Of a stretch of DNA of 64,000 nucleotides, positions 1 to 7,936 are shown piece by piece. The stretch comes from SAR202 cluster bacterium bin87. Its GTDB lineage: Bacteria > Chloroflexota > Dehalococcoidia > Lucifugimonadales > UBA3495. Where the stretch lies: assembly GCA_002238825.1 (NCBI GenBank), contig MPNC01000008.1, positions 1-64,000 on the forward strand, in the 5' to 3' direction. The notes below the pieces were generated by a model. That model made no database searches, was not told the DNA's origin, and saw nothing but the letters and a program-made list of their open reading frames with translations. Each line of letters opens with the position of its first letter. The first letter of the stretch is position 1. The translations under genes were made by a program, and so were the position numbers.

Positions 1-718
1 TGATCTCCTCCGCCGGCCACTCCGCGTTCACCTGGTTCCAGTGCGTCACCACTCCCTCAGACTCCGGGCTCCAGATCTTGTTCAACTGCTCGACCGACAT
101 GCAGTCCACAAAATCGTTCTCCGGGTTCACCACCACGGACAGTCCATCGATCGCCACCGGCAGTTCGATGTATTCGACGCCAGCAGCGGCACAAAGGTCA
201 ACTTCCTTCTGCTTGATCGGGCGCGACGCATCCGAGATCACGGTCTCGTTCGCGCAGAACTTCTTGAAGCCCCCGCCCGTTCCCGAAATGCCGACGACCA
301 CCCGAACGTTGTCGTCGGTCAGGCCGCCGAACTGCTCGGCCACTGCCTCCGTGATCGGGAACACCGTGGACGAACCGTCAATCGGTATGTCGCCGGACAA
401 ACTGGCGTACATGCCGGGGTCGACTGCCTTTTCCGCCTGACCAGCGCTTGAACCGGTAGATCCGGTGGTGGCGGAACTGCTTCCAGTCGTACTCCCGGAG
501 GTTGTGGTGGCTGAACTGCTCGCAGTAGTACTCCCGGAGGTTGTGTTGTCGGCCGCCGCAGAACCCGCAGCGGCGCCGGACCCGGCCGGCGTGGCGGGCG
601 CTTGCTCTGCGGCGCTGCAGGCGGCGCCCATCAGAACGGCGGCGCAGCTCATCGCGGCAACGGCCAACAGCAACCGAAATGGAATTTGCTTTAGAGTAGC
701 CATCGTGGCGGATATCAT
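1..718 (-). CDS. pstS: PstS-like phosphate ABC transporter substrate-binding lipoprotein (C-terminus beyond window)
   Basis: Reading the minus strand from 718 gives an N-terminal signal peptide ending in a lipobox (LMGAAC, Cys about residue 34), so the mature protein should be a lipid-anchored, extracytoplasmic binding protein. A low-complexity Ser/Thr/Gly linker of about 45 residues follows. After it comes the PstS-type binding domain, starting at [18 protein letters not shown] and continuing with [13 protein letters not shown] and [11 protein letters not shown], the usual phosphate-contacting loops of the family. The frame stays open to base 1, so the gene is truncated by the window. The ATG at 718 is chosen because AGGAGG lies four bases upstream; an in-frame ATG at 703 is an alternative. 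PstC, PstA and PstB would be expected to the left but are not visible. Confidence 0.9.
   Translation of the reverse strand, partial: MISATMATLKQIPFRLLLAVAAMSCAAVLMGAACSAAEQAPATPAGSGAAAGSAAADNTTSGSTTASSSATTTSGSTTGSSSATTGSTGSSAGQAEKAVDPGMYASLSGDIPIDGSSTVFPITEAVAEQFGGLTDDNVRVVVGISGTGGGFKKFCANETVISDASRPIKQKEVDLCAAAGVEYIELPVAIDGLSVVVNPENDFVDCMSVEQLNKIWSPESEGVVTHWNQVNAEWPAEEI
468..545. repeat. 39-bp tandem duplication inside the pstS linker
   Basis: Two consecutive 39-bp units (468-506 and 507-545) match at all but a few bases. They encode 13-residue Ser/Thr-rich units of the flexible linker between lipid anchor and binding domain. Such in-frame repeats vary in number by slippage and would change tether length only. 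Confidence 0.75.
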
Positions 719-819
719 TAATCCTCCTGCAAGTGGAAGGTGAGTCGGTTTTCCTGTGGATTGAGAAAATTGGCGCTTGCCAATCGCGGCCACCACTGGC
801 CGAACATCGCCGTGTTCAA
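718..819 (-). CDS. Possible 33-residue leader peptide upstream of pstS
   Basis: A short frame starts at TTG 819, eight bases after a strong ribosome-binding site (AGGAGG, minus strand of 828-833). Its stop codon TAA shares one base with the pstS ATG (TAATG), an arrangement typical of translational coupling. The product would be [20 protein letters not shown] and 13 more residues, with two adjacent Trp residues. I recognise no family. It lies downstream of two intrinsic terminators, so it could belong to a leader that controls pstS, but it may equally be a chance frame. Confidence 0.3.
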   Translation of the reverse strand: MNTAMFGQWWPRLASANFLNPQENRLTFHLQED

Positions 820-890
820 TAGGCGTACCTCCTCATGTTCTCCCCGAGATTCCAAAGAGTTGACGGAGCCAACTTCACGGTTGGAACGGC

Positions 891-920
891 AAAAAAAGAG
901 CGAAATCTTTCGATTTCGCT
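891..920 (-). terminator. Intrinsic terminator, minus strand
   Basis: Perfect 9-bp stem AGCGAAATC/GATTTCGCT with a four-base loop. On the minus strand the stem is followed by CTTTTTTT. It sits between the peptidase gene and pstS, and could be an attenuator for pstS or a second terminator of the upstream gene. Confidence 0.8.
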
Positions 921-1031
921 GGAAATTAGTGAGAGCGAATCCCGCAGCCCCCATGAGCGCGGCGGGTGCAATTGGTAGCTTGCCCCTTTCTACTGAGTGT
1001 GGTGGCTCAGCAGCCCGGCCTGTGGGCAGGC

Positions 1032-1059
1032 AAAAATAAACGGGGGACGAATCCCCCGT
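1032..1059 (-). terminator. Intrinsic terminator after the peptidase gene
   Basis: Eight-bp stem ACGGGGGA/TCCCCCGT with a four-base loop, followed on the minus strand by TTATTTTTG. It lies about 170 bases after the stop of the minus-strand peptidase gene. Confidence 0.75.
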
Positions 1060-1229
1060 GGTTTGGAAAAGCGAGCCTTCGCTGGGATCAATTGCGGTAG
1101 GTGGGTTGAACACCGACGCCGCGCCCACCGCAAGAGGTGCGGTGGACAATAGTCCTTCATTTGGCAATTTCATCACGATAGGATCCTCAATCACCGGCGT
1201 GTCGGACATGCTATCGAAAGGCAACGGTC

Positions 1230-2558
1230 TCAGCGGGAGTCCGCCACGATGGCTTCGAGTTCATCCGGATCTTTCGGAATGGCTTCCGACAGGACGCGGC
1301 ACCCGTCTTCCGTGACGAGCACATCGTCCTCGATGCGAATGCCAATGCCGCGATAGATGTCAGGGGTCTGCTTGGCCTGAGGGCCGAAGTAGAGCCCGGG
1401 CTCGACGGTCAACACCATTCCCGGACGCAGGCGCACCTGGCCGCGATCGTCCCGGTAAGGACCGCAGTCGTGCACGTCCAAGCCCAGCCAATGCGAGGTG
1501 GCGTGCATGTAATAGTCGCGGTAGGACTGCTGTTCCATGATTCCGTCAACGCTGCCGGACATGATGCCCAGATCAACCAGACCCTGGATCAGCGTTCGGG
1601 TGGCAGTCCGATGCACGTCGTCGAAACCGACGCCGGGCTTCACATCCGCAATAGCCTTGCGTTGCGACTCCAGGGTCAGCTCGTAGATCTCCCGCTGCGG
1701 AGGAGTGAACTTGCCGCACACCGGCCACGTGCGCGTGACGTCGGCGGTGTAAAAGCCATACTCGGCGCCGGCGTCAATCAGCAGCAGGTCTTCAGGCCCC
1801 AGGGCATCCCGGTTCCGTATGTAATGGAGGACACAGGCGTTGGCCCCGCCGGCCACGATGGAAGGATAACCGTTGCGGGGTGAACCGTGCTGTCGGAACG
1901 GGCGCTCCAGGGCGGCCTGCACTTCGAACTCGCGCACGCCGGGGGCCGCAGTCCGCATTGCCGCATCGAAACCGTGGGCGGTGATATCGATCGCCCGCTG
2001 CAGGAGCGCGATCTCATCGTCGGTTTTGATCTGGCGCATCAGGTCGATGGTCGTGGTCGGGTCCTCGATGCGTCGAATAGGCTTCGCGCCTCTTTGGGTC
2101 ATGCCGCGGCGGCGCTTGACCAAGTCCGAAATGATGCCGTCAACGCGATCGTCACTGCCCAGGGCGTAGTGGATCGTATCGCAATCAGCGAGCAACTTGG
2201 GAAGCTGGCTATCCAACTGGTCGACGGAGTACGCGGCGTTGGCTCCAAGAGCCCCCACGGCGCCTCTGACGCCCGCGCGATAACCCACCCAGATCTCAAA
2301 AGTGGGATCGTAAGGCCGTACGAAAAGCGTGTAGGGAGTGTCGGAACCGGGACGCAGCACCGCCACGGCATCGGGCTCGTCGAACCCGGTCAGATACCAG
2401 AAGGTGGAAGGCTGCCGGAATTCGTGGTCGACATCGTTATTGCGGGATGCGTCGTGCCCCGCCGCAAGGACGATCGCGCCGTTTGAGAGGGACGCCATCA
2501 ACCGTCTGCGGCGGCTGTTGAACTCGCTGGGCCCGGTTGCCAGAACGTCAGCACTCAT
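1230..2558 (-). CDS. pepP: Xaa-Pro aminopeptidase (M24B, AMP_N plus creatinase fold)
   Basis: A 442-residue cytoplasmic metallopeptidase that removes N-terminal residues preceding proline. Residues 1-150 form the AMP_N-type domain, with the motif FWYLTGFDEPDAVAVL. The rest is the pita-bread fold with the expected two-metal ligands: the Asp pair in LLIDAGAEYGFYTADVTRTW (about residues 262-273), His in HATSHWLGLDVHD (about 352), and the Glu residues in TVEPGLYF and GIRIEDDVLVT. Length is normal for PepP. The gene stands alone: a long gap lies upstream and two terminators follow. No strong ribosome-binding site precedes the ATG at 2558. A possible extended -10 (TACAAT) lies about 55-60 bases upstream on the minus strand. 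Confidence 0.93.
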   Translation of the reverse strand: MSADVLATGPSEFNSRRRRLMASLSNGAIVLAAGHDASRNNDVDHEFRQPSTFWYLTGFDEPDAVAVLRPGSDTPYTLFVRPYDPTFEIWVGYRAGVRGAVGALGANAAYSVDQLDSQLPKLLADCDTIHYALGSDDRVDGIISDLVKRRRGMTQRGAKPIRRIEDPTTTIDLMRQIKTDDEIALLQRAIDITAHGFDAAMRTAAPGVREFEVQAALERPFRQHGSPRNGYPSIVAGGANACVLHYIRNRDALGPEDLLLIDAGAEYGFYTADVTRTWPVCGKFTPPQREIYELTLESQRKAIADVKPGVGFDDVHRTATRTLIQGLVDLGIMSGSVDGIMEQQSYRDYYMHATSHWLGLDVHDCGPYRDDRGQVRLRPGMVLTVEPGLYFGPQAKQTPDIYRGIGIRIEDDVLVTEDGCRVLSEAIPKDPDELEAIVADSR

Positions 2559-3071
2559 TGTGAAAGGGACTCACTGCCAGTGGTCGAGATCGGTAGGTCG
2601 TTTGCGTTTTGGCCGACGGAATTGTACCAGACATAGAATAAACGCTCAACGTGAGCCACAGATTGACGCCATGTTTTCGATCACCATAGCGAGGAGCGAA
2701 CGCGAAGTGGCAACCCCGTGGACCCGGCCAACCGCTACTGCCGCAGTGCAACCGCCGCGCCGATGGCGATGGTCAAACGCGCCAATTCTTGCGGGTTACA
2801 GTATGTCCGTCCAGTTGACTGCTAAGACTGCCCATTGTTACGCTTCGCGCGCAACCGATCGGTCTGGCAACGTGGTTGAAGCGCGTGCTGCGCAACATAC
2901 ATTCAATAAACTTTTCACCCTCATGCCGGACACTGAATTAGGGCCAGATCGTAATTATCAAATAGCCGTCCGTATGCGCCCCGACTAATCTCGTACGCAC
3001 AATGACCGATAAATAATTGAGCCGCCATCCCCCGGCGATCTGGAATGGCGCGCCCTGGAGCGACCCAAGCG
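2559..3071. other. Divergent gap between pepP and zinc operon 1
   Basis: About 500 bases with no supported gene. It should hold the divergent promoters of pepP and of zinc operon 1. At about 2688-2725 there is a decayed copy of the left end of the dispersed repeat seen intact at 42088-42193 (GCGAGGAGCGAACGCGAAGT). A weak Zur-like half-site dyad lies at 2946-2960. Confidence 0.5.
2946..2960. promoter_or_regulatory. Weak candidate Zur/Fur operator upstream of znuA copy 1
   Basis: The 15-mer read on the minus strand is TGATAATTACGATCT. Its left half equals the TGATAAT half-site of classical 7-1-7 Fur-family boxes, while the right half matches only in part. It lies about 110 bases before the zinc-binding protein gene, and a Fur-family regulator is encoded elsewhere in the window. 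AT-rich chance similarity is possible. Confidence 0.2.
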
Positions 3072-4178
3072 ATGATACTGAGCATCAGGCACGCAGCCAG
3101 CGTCTTCCGGCCGGCAAAGCCAACAGGCTCCGTGCGCCACGTGTTGACGCTGCCGGCCTTGCTGCTTGCCCTGATGCTTGCCGCCTTGGCCTGTGCCAGC
3201 GCCGCGCCCGGCGAACCGGCGGACTCTGACCAGCCGGCGGGTGCAGAAACTGGCAAGCTCACCGTCGTTACCACGCTCAACATCGTAGCCGACTGGGTGG
3301 CGGCCGTGGGCGGCGACGGGGTGGTGGTCACGTCACTGTTGCCCGCTGACACAGACCCCCATAATTACAAACCCGGCGCCCAGGACGTCGCCAGGGTAGC
3401 GGAGGCCGACCTGGTGGTCACCATCGGACAGGGGCTGGAGGACCAGTGGGTCAACGACCTCGTTTCCCGGGTAGCCAAGGACACCGACGCCATCGTGTCC
3501 TTGAACCAATACATCGATCTCCTGGAGTACGAGGAGGGGGAACAGAACGACCACGGCCATGGCGGCGCCGACCACGGCCATGGCGATGGCGATGGCGATG
3601 CCGATCACGACCATGGCGACGCGGACGCGGACCAGGACCATGACCACGGGCCACTGGACCCGCACTTCTGGTTCGACCCCCTGCGGGTCAAGGATGCGGT
3701 GGGCGGCATCGCCGAACGCCTGGCAGCAGCGGACCCCAACCGCCGGTCTGAATATGAGGCCAACGCCGCCGCTTACGCTGCCGAGCTGGACACGCTCCAC
3801 CACTGGATTGAGGAGCAGATTACGACGGTGCCCGAGGAACGTCGGCTGCTTGTTTCTTCCCACGACAGCCTGCGGTACTTTGCCCACCGTTATGGCTTCA
3901 AAGTCGTGGGAGCGGTCAAACCGCCCTCCGGCCAGGAAGAACCTACCGCCCAGGAGATGACAGAATTGGTGGAGCACATCAAGGAAGAACGCGTTCCAGC
4001 CATCTTCACCGAGGACATATTCGCGCCCCGGCTTTCACAGAGGATCGCGGAGGAGACCGGCGTGCAGATAGTTTCGGCTCTGCGCACCAGCTCACTGGAC
4101 GAGCCGGGCAGCCCGGCCGGCACCTACCTGGGGTTCATGCGCTACAACGTTGGCGTCATGGTCGAGGCGCTGAAGTAG
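3072..4178 (+). CDS. znuA: Zinc ABC transporter substrate-binding lipoprotein with His-rich loop
   Basis: Cluster A-I (ZnuA-type) metal-binding protein of 368 residues. It has a signal peptide with lipobox LAALAC, then a binding domain with the expected ligands: His in TDPHNYKPG, His in LDPHFWFD, His in SSHDSLRYFAHRYGF, and an acidic residue in IFTEDIFAPR. Between the first two lies a His/Asp-rich loop (about residues 160-193, repeated HGHG and DHDHG units) typical of zinc rather than manganese binders. The start is uncertain: ATG 3072 has GGAG upstream, ATG 3045 and GTG 3132 are in frame, and GTG 3132 would give the most typical lipoprotein signal length. The gene is first in a three-gene operon with the ATPase two bases downstream. 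Confidence 0.93.
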   Translation: MILSIRHAASVFRPAKPTGSVRHVLTLPALLLALMLAALACASAAPGEPADSDQPAGAETGKLTVVTTLNIVADWVAAVGGDGVVVTSLLPADTDPHNYKPGAQDVARVAEADLVVTIGQGLEDQWVNDLVSRVAKDTDAIVSLNQYIDLLEYEEGEQNDHGHGGADHGHGDGDGDADHDHGDADADQDHDHGPLDPHFWFDPLRVKDAVGGIAERLAAADPNRRSEYEANAAAYAAELDTLHHWIEEQITTVPEERRLLVSSHDSLRYFAHRYGFKVVGAVKPPSGQEEPTAQEMTELVEHIKEERVPAIFTEDIFAPRLSQRIAEETGVQIVSALRTSSLDEPGSPAGTYLGFMRYNVGVMVEALK

Positions 4179-4180
4179 CC

Positions 4181-4903
4181 ATGGACGCGGAGGGATTGAC
4201 GCCCCGCCTGGCCTTCGAGGATCTGACCGTCCACGTCAACGGGCTTCTGGTGCTGGACCGGATAAATTTCGAGGTCGGCTCCGCATGTCTGCTGGGTGTA
4301 CTGGGTCCCAATGGATCGGGGAAGAGTACCCTGTTCAATACCATTGCGTCGTTGATACGTCCCACCTCCGGCCGGGTGCTGATCAACGGCCGAGCGCCGG
4401 AAGAGGAGCGGGGCCAGGTGGCCTACATGACGCAGTACGAGCGGATCAACACCCGTATCCCCATGAGCGCGTGGGACGTGGTGATGCAGGGCCGCGTGCG
4501 GGAGATCGGCTGGTTCCGCTGGCCGGGCCGCTCTGACCGGGAGATCGTCCGCCGTGCCCTGGAAACGGTAGAAATGTCGCCATTCAGCAATGCCCAGATT
4601 ACCGAGATGTCCGGCGGGCAGCGCAAACGTGTCTTCATCGCCCGTGCCCTGGCCCAGGGCGCCAGCATCCTGCTGCTGGATGAGCCCTTTTCCGGTGTGG
4701 ACATCCCCTCTCAGTCTGCGCTGCTGGGCGTATTGCTCCGGCTTCGGGACGACGGCCACACCATCCTGATGTCGTCTCACGACATCATCCAGATGTTCGA
4801 GATTTGCGACGATTACCTGCCCCTGAATTGCGAGCCGGAGGCGCTGGAGCGAATCAATCTGAGCCGGCAGCAATTCCAGCCTCCTTACCCGGTTGGCACG
4901 TGA
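4181..4903 (+). CDS. znuC: Zinc/metal ABC transporter ATP-binding protein
   Basis: A 240-residue ABC ATPase that powers metal import through the adjacent permease. Visible motifs are Walker A GPNGSGKSTL (about residues 44-53), signature MSGGQRKRVFIARAL (about 144-158), Walker B ILLLDEPFSGVD, and the switch His in MSSHDI. The ATG directly follows the znuA stop, so the two are almost certainly co-transcribed. The family also handles manganese; the His-rich partner favours zinc. Confidence 0.93.
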   Translation: MDAEGLTPRLAFEDLTVHVNGLLVLDRINFEVGSACLLGVLGPNGSGKSTLFNTIASLIRPTSGRVLINGRAPEEERGQVAYMTQYERINTRIPMSAWDVVMQGRVREIGWFRWPGRSDREIVRRALETVEMSPFSNAQITEMSGGQRKRVFIARALAQGASILLLDEPFSGVDIPSQSALLGVLLRLRDDGHTILMSSHDIIQMFEICDDYLPLNCEPEALERINLSRQQFQPPYPVGT

Positions 4904-4952
4904 CCGGGCAGGCCGCGTTCTCTCCCACGTCGATGCTCGGGCAGGGTCGGTC

Positions 4953-5816
4953 ATGGATGCCATAATCGAAGGCCTCTGGGGGCCCTTCCAGTACAGTTTC
5001 ATGCGCCGGGCGCTGGTGGTGTCCCTGCTGGTGGGGGTAATGTGTCCGGTGCTGGGCGTGTACGTGGTGACCCGAGGCCTGGGCTTCGTGGGAGACGCCC
5101 TGGCCCACTCCGTGCTGCCAGGGATGGTGGCTGCCTTCATGCTGGGATTGAGCCCTTTCGCCGGCACCATTCCGGTGGCCGTCGGCGTGGCGCTGCTGAT
5201 CGGCTACCTGGTCAAGCGGGTTGGCGTCGGCGAGGACACCTCGGTGGGCATTACCTTTGCCGGACTGTTTGCGCTGGGACTGGTCATGTTGACCGCCGCG
5301 CGCGGGCTGCCGGTGAACCTGGAGGACATTCTCCTGGGCCAGGTTCTCGGAGTGTCGCAAACCGACCTTTACATAACCCTGTCCCTGGCGGGAGTCGTAC
5401 TGGCGCTGGTGTTTGTCGTCCGCAAGGAGTTGCTTTTCGCCAACTTCGACCCCACCGGTGCGCTGGTCATGGGGTTGCCCACCAACCTGCTGGAGTACAC
5501 GCTTCTGGTCCTGCTGGCGGTGGTAACCGTGATCTCGCTTCAAGCCGTGGGCATCGTGCTGGTGGTGTCAATGCTCATAACGCCGGCGGCCACCGCGCTG
5601 CTGCTGGTGCGCAACTTTTACCGGGCCTTGCTGCTCGGGGTGGCATTGGGAGTTGCCGCCGCCTTCAGCGGGCTATACCTGTCTTTCTACTTCAACCTCC
5701 CTTCGGGCCCGGTGATGGCGCTGCTGACCACCTTCTTTTTCGTCACGGCATTGGCCTGGAAGCAGGGCGTCACCCAGTTCGCCAGCGCCGGGCGGCGGCG
5801 TGAGTCCTCCAGCTAG
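4953..5816 (+). CDS. znuB: Zinc/metal ABC transporter permease (ZnuB family)
   Basis: ABC-3 family inner-membrane permease of 287 residues with about eight hydrophobic segments. The start MDAIIEGLWGPFQYSFMRRA matches the family N-terminus, and the frame continues with GDALAHSVLPG, a conserved cytoplasmic-side motif. An in-frame ATG at 4893 would overlap the ATPase gene by 11 bases and add a non-conserved leader, so 4953 is preferred. Its stop lies in a CTAG shared with the stop of the convergent paralogue on the other strand. Confidence 0.92.
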   Translation: MDAIIEGLWGPFQYSFMRRALVVSLLVGVMCPVLGVYVVTRGLGFVGDALAHSVLPGMVAAFMLGLSPFAGTIPVAVGVALLIGYLVKRVGVGEDTSVGITFAGLFALGLVMLTAARGLPVNLEDILLGQVLGVSQTDLYITLSLAGVVLALVFVVRKELLFANFDPTGALVMGLPTNLLEYTLLVLLAVVTVISLQAVGIVLVVSMLITPAATALLLVRNFYRALLLGVALGVAAAFSGLYLSFYFNLPSGPVMALLTTFFFVTALAWKQGVTQFASAGRRRESSS

Positions 5817-6667
5817 CCGGTCGATCGACCCCGGCGGATCCAGGACACCAAAAAGCCCCGGCGCGGCGACAGCCCGGCCACCAACAGCAGCAGTCCGACG
5901 GATACGACCACGATTGTCGGACCTGTTGGCAGGTCAAAGTAGTAAGAGCAGTACAAACCGACCAGGACTGCGAACAGGGCGCAAGCGACGCTGGCCGCCA
6001 TGATGGATGACAGGCGTCGTGCCAGGAGGGTGCCCGTTACCGACGGCACGACGAGCAGGGACATGACCATGACGTTGCCCACCGTCTTGATGGCGGCGAC
6101 CGTGGTCAGCGCCACCAGGAGCGGCAGCATGTATTCGAGGAACCGCACCGGTATGCCGGCGGCCTCCGCCACGGTGGAGTCATAGGTGGTGAAAACCAGC
6201 TCCTTGTAAAAGGCCCACACGACCACCATGACTCCAACGGCCAGAACCCCAACGCTCAGCACGTCGAGCCACGAAGCGCCCAGGACGTTGCCGAAGAGGA
6301 TTCCCAGCAGATCACCAGCGTAGCTGGCCACGGAGTTGATGATGATGACCCCGACGGCGAAACCGCCGGCGAACATCACCCCGATTATCGCGTCGATTCG
6401 GATGCCGGAACGTCGCGACAGGGCTGAAATTACCAGCGATGCCGGCACCGCCCAGCAGAGAGCTCCGAGGAACACGTTGGCGCCAAATATGAACGCAGCG
6501 GCCATACCGGTCAGCGACGAGTGGGCGATCGCGTCGCCGAGAAAAGCCATGCCGCGCAGGACGACGAACGTGCCAACGATGCCGCAGGCGGTGGCAGCCA
6601 GGGCCGACACCAACAGCGCGCGCTGCATGAATCCATATTGCATCGGCTCGATGATCAGGTCGAGCAC
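5813..6667 (-). CDS. Second, orphan ZnuB-family metal permease
   Basis: A 284-residue ABC-3 permease, clearly paralogous to its convergent neighbour: both open with a PFQYSFMRRAL-like segment (here PMQYGFMQRALLVSA) and share GDAIAHSSLTG. It has about eight membrane segments. The start is GTG 6667 with GGAGG five bases upstream. No ATPase or binding protein gene accompanies it on this strand, so it may share ZnuC and ZnuA with the facing operon or be a leftover of a second system. The stop overlaps the neighbour's stop at CTAG 5813-5816. Substrate (zinc, manganese or iron) is inferred only from family and context. Confidence 0.88.
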   Translation of the reverse strand: MLDLIIEPMQYGFMQRALLVSALAATACGIVGTFVVLRGMAFLGDAIAHSSLTGMAAAFIFGANVFLGALCWAVPASLVISALSRRSGIRIDAIIGVMFAGGFAVGVIIINSVASYAGDLLGILFGNVLGASWLDVLSVGVLAVGVMVVVWAFYKELVFTTYDSTVAEAAGIPVRFLEYMLPLLVALTTVAAIKTVGNVMVMSLLVVPSVTGTLLARRLSSIMAASVACALFAVLVGLYCSYYFDLPTGPTIVVVSVGLLLLVAGLSPRRGFLVSWIRRGRSTG

Positions 6668-6751
6668 AGTGACCTCCGGCGCGCCGGCGCAGCCGGCATT
6701 ATCTGGTGACCCGTGCGAAGCGGTCCCGGGTCAGGTTGCTGAATGAGTTGT

Positions 6752-7504
6752 TTACAGTTTCCCGGCGGCGCGCAGCTGGTGGCGCACCTTGCCGACGCCG
6801 CCGAACTTGAGCCGAAGGAGGCCTTTGACGTCCTCCCAGGCAGTACGAATGATGCGGACGCGGGTGTCCGGATCATCAGTCCAGTGCACCGGAATTTCCC
6901 GGATGCGAAAGCCGCATTTCTGCGCGAGAATGAGCAACTCCGAGTCGAAAAACCAGCCGTTGTCCAACACCAGTGGGCTCAGATCGTGGGCAACCCTCCG
7001 GCTGACCGCCTTGAACCCACACTGCGCGTCGCGGAAAGGAGTGAAAAACATCGAACGGAACAGCAGGCTGTATCCGCGTGAAGTTATCTCGCGCTTCAGG
7101 GTGCGTCCGACCACGCGCGATTGGGGCAACAGGCGAGAGCCGATGGCGACATGGTATCCATCGTCGACAATTGCCGACGCCAACGTGGGCAAATGCGCCA
7201 GGTCTGTCGAGAGGTCAACATCCATATAGGCCATGACATCCGCGGCGCTCTCGGTCCACGCCCGCCGCAGCGCCCGGCCGCGGCCGCGCTCTTGCAGCCG
7301 GATGAAACGCACCTCGGCGAAACGCTCCGCCAGATCAGCAGCAGCCTCGAGGGTGCCGTCGGTCGAGCCGTTGTCGGCCACCACGATGCTCCACGAGTAT
7401 TCGGCCATGTTGGATGACATAAACTCATGAAGCCGACCAACGCTTTCGGGAAGCGCCCGCTCTTCGTTGAGGCAGGGTATGATCACGTCGATGCTGGGGC
7501 GCAT
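6752..7504 (-). CDS. Glycosyltransferase family 2, polyprenyl-phosphate glycosyltransferase type
   Basis: A GT-A fold protein of 250 residues resembling dolichyl/undecaprenyl-phosphate hexosyltransferases, which load a sugar from a nucleotide donor onto a lipid carrier at the cytoplasmic face of the membrane. Evidence: IDVIIPCLNEERALPESV at the N-terminus, VVADNGSTDGT, the metal-binding YMDVDLSTDL, and DAQCGFKAVSRR followed by WFFDSELLILA. No C-terminal membrane segment is visible. The frame is open upstream to 7663, but ATG 7504 matches the family start and has an extended -10 just upstream, so the mRNA is probably leaderless. It is monocistronic as far as can be seen. Confidence 0.87.
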   Translation of the reverse strand: MRPSIDVIIPCLNEERALPESVGRLHEFMSSNMAEYSWSIVVADNGSTDGTLEAAADLAERFAEVRFIRLQERGRGRALRRAWTESAADVMAYMDVDLSTDLAHLPTLASAIVDDGYHVAIGSRLLPQSRVVGRTLKREITSRGYSLLFRSMFFTPFRDAQCGFKAVSRRVAHDLSPLVLDNGWFFDSELLILAQKCGFRIREIPVHWTDDPDTRVRIIRTAWEDVKGLLRLKFGGVGKVRHQLRAAGKL

Positions 7505-7513
7505 AATTGAGAC

Positions 7514-7522
7514 ATTATAGCA
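7514..7522 (-). promoter_or_regulatory. Extended -10 promoter for a leaderless glycosyltransferase mRNA
   Basis: On the minus strand TGCTATAAT ends nine bases before ATG 7504. Transcription would start two to four bases ahead of the start codon. No ribosome-binding site is present and no -35 element is evident, as expected for an extended -10 promoter. Confidence 0.6.
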
Positions 7523-7691
7523 ACAAGCGTACAGGCGAACGTCTGCCAAACACCGAAAATCCGTCCTTGGCGCCTTTGCCATTATTCTGCCGGGCATGCG
7601 GGGAACCGGCTCCTTTCGTGAAAAATTCGTCCCGTCCTGTGCTGGCGACGCCGATTCCGGCAATTGCGGTAGCGCTTGTGATCATCCCAAA

Positions 7692-7721
7692 TTGACAAAT
7701 ATCGAGGCCCGATGCTATATT
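7692..7721 (+). promoter_or_regulatory. Sigma-70 type promoter for korAB
   Basis: TTGACA (7692-7697) and TATATT (7716-7721) are separated by 18 bases, pointing toward korA. The predicted untranslated leader is about 210 bases. The korA ribosome-binding site GGAGGA lies inside a GGAGGAACCTCC palindrome at 7923-7934. Confidence 0.6.
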
Positions 7722-7936
7722 CCGTGCGATAAACAGACGGCGTTATCGTGTCTGCGATTAACGATGTCGAATGCGGCACGACGAGTTTGTGGCCCAAATT
7801 TCGGTGACAACCAATAGCGCCTCCCGCTGGTGAGTGGGTAGGTGTTTTTTTGACTATGCTTCGAAATGTTCATGTCCCTCAGGGATTTTGCCGGCCGTCT
7901 GCTCGCTGATTACAGCCGCTTCGGAGGAACCTCCTA

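Larger units (their letters stand above)
820..1229. other. Gap between pepP-like gene and pstS with two terminators and an unassigned leader
   Basis: About 400 bases without a convincing gene. On the minus strand it holds two rho-independent terminators (1032-1059 and 891-920) separated by about 110 bases that can fold locally (for example CTGAG at 978-1000 with its complement). I tried to match this interval with common riboswitch classes and could not. A frame of 168 codons spans it but has no domain and crosses both terminators. Confidence 0.5.

Noticed and set aside
920-1031. Known riboswitch class between the two terminators
   Set aside because: Compared by eye with cobalamin, TPP, SAM, c-di-GMP and ZTP consensus elements; none fits.
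720-1224. 168-codon minus-strand frame upstream of pstS
   Set aside because: Crosses two intrinsic terminators and has no domain; only its last 33 codons, with their own ribosome-binding site, are kept as a possible leader peptide.
2688-2725. Third full copy of the palindromic repeat
   Set aside because: Only the left end is recognisable; the right end cannot be found, so it is not listed as a repeat of its own.
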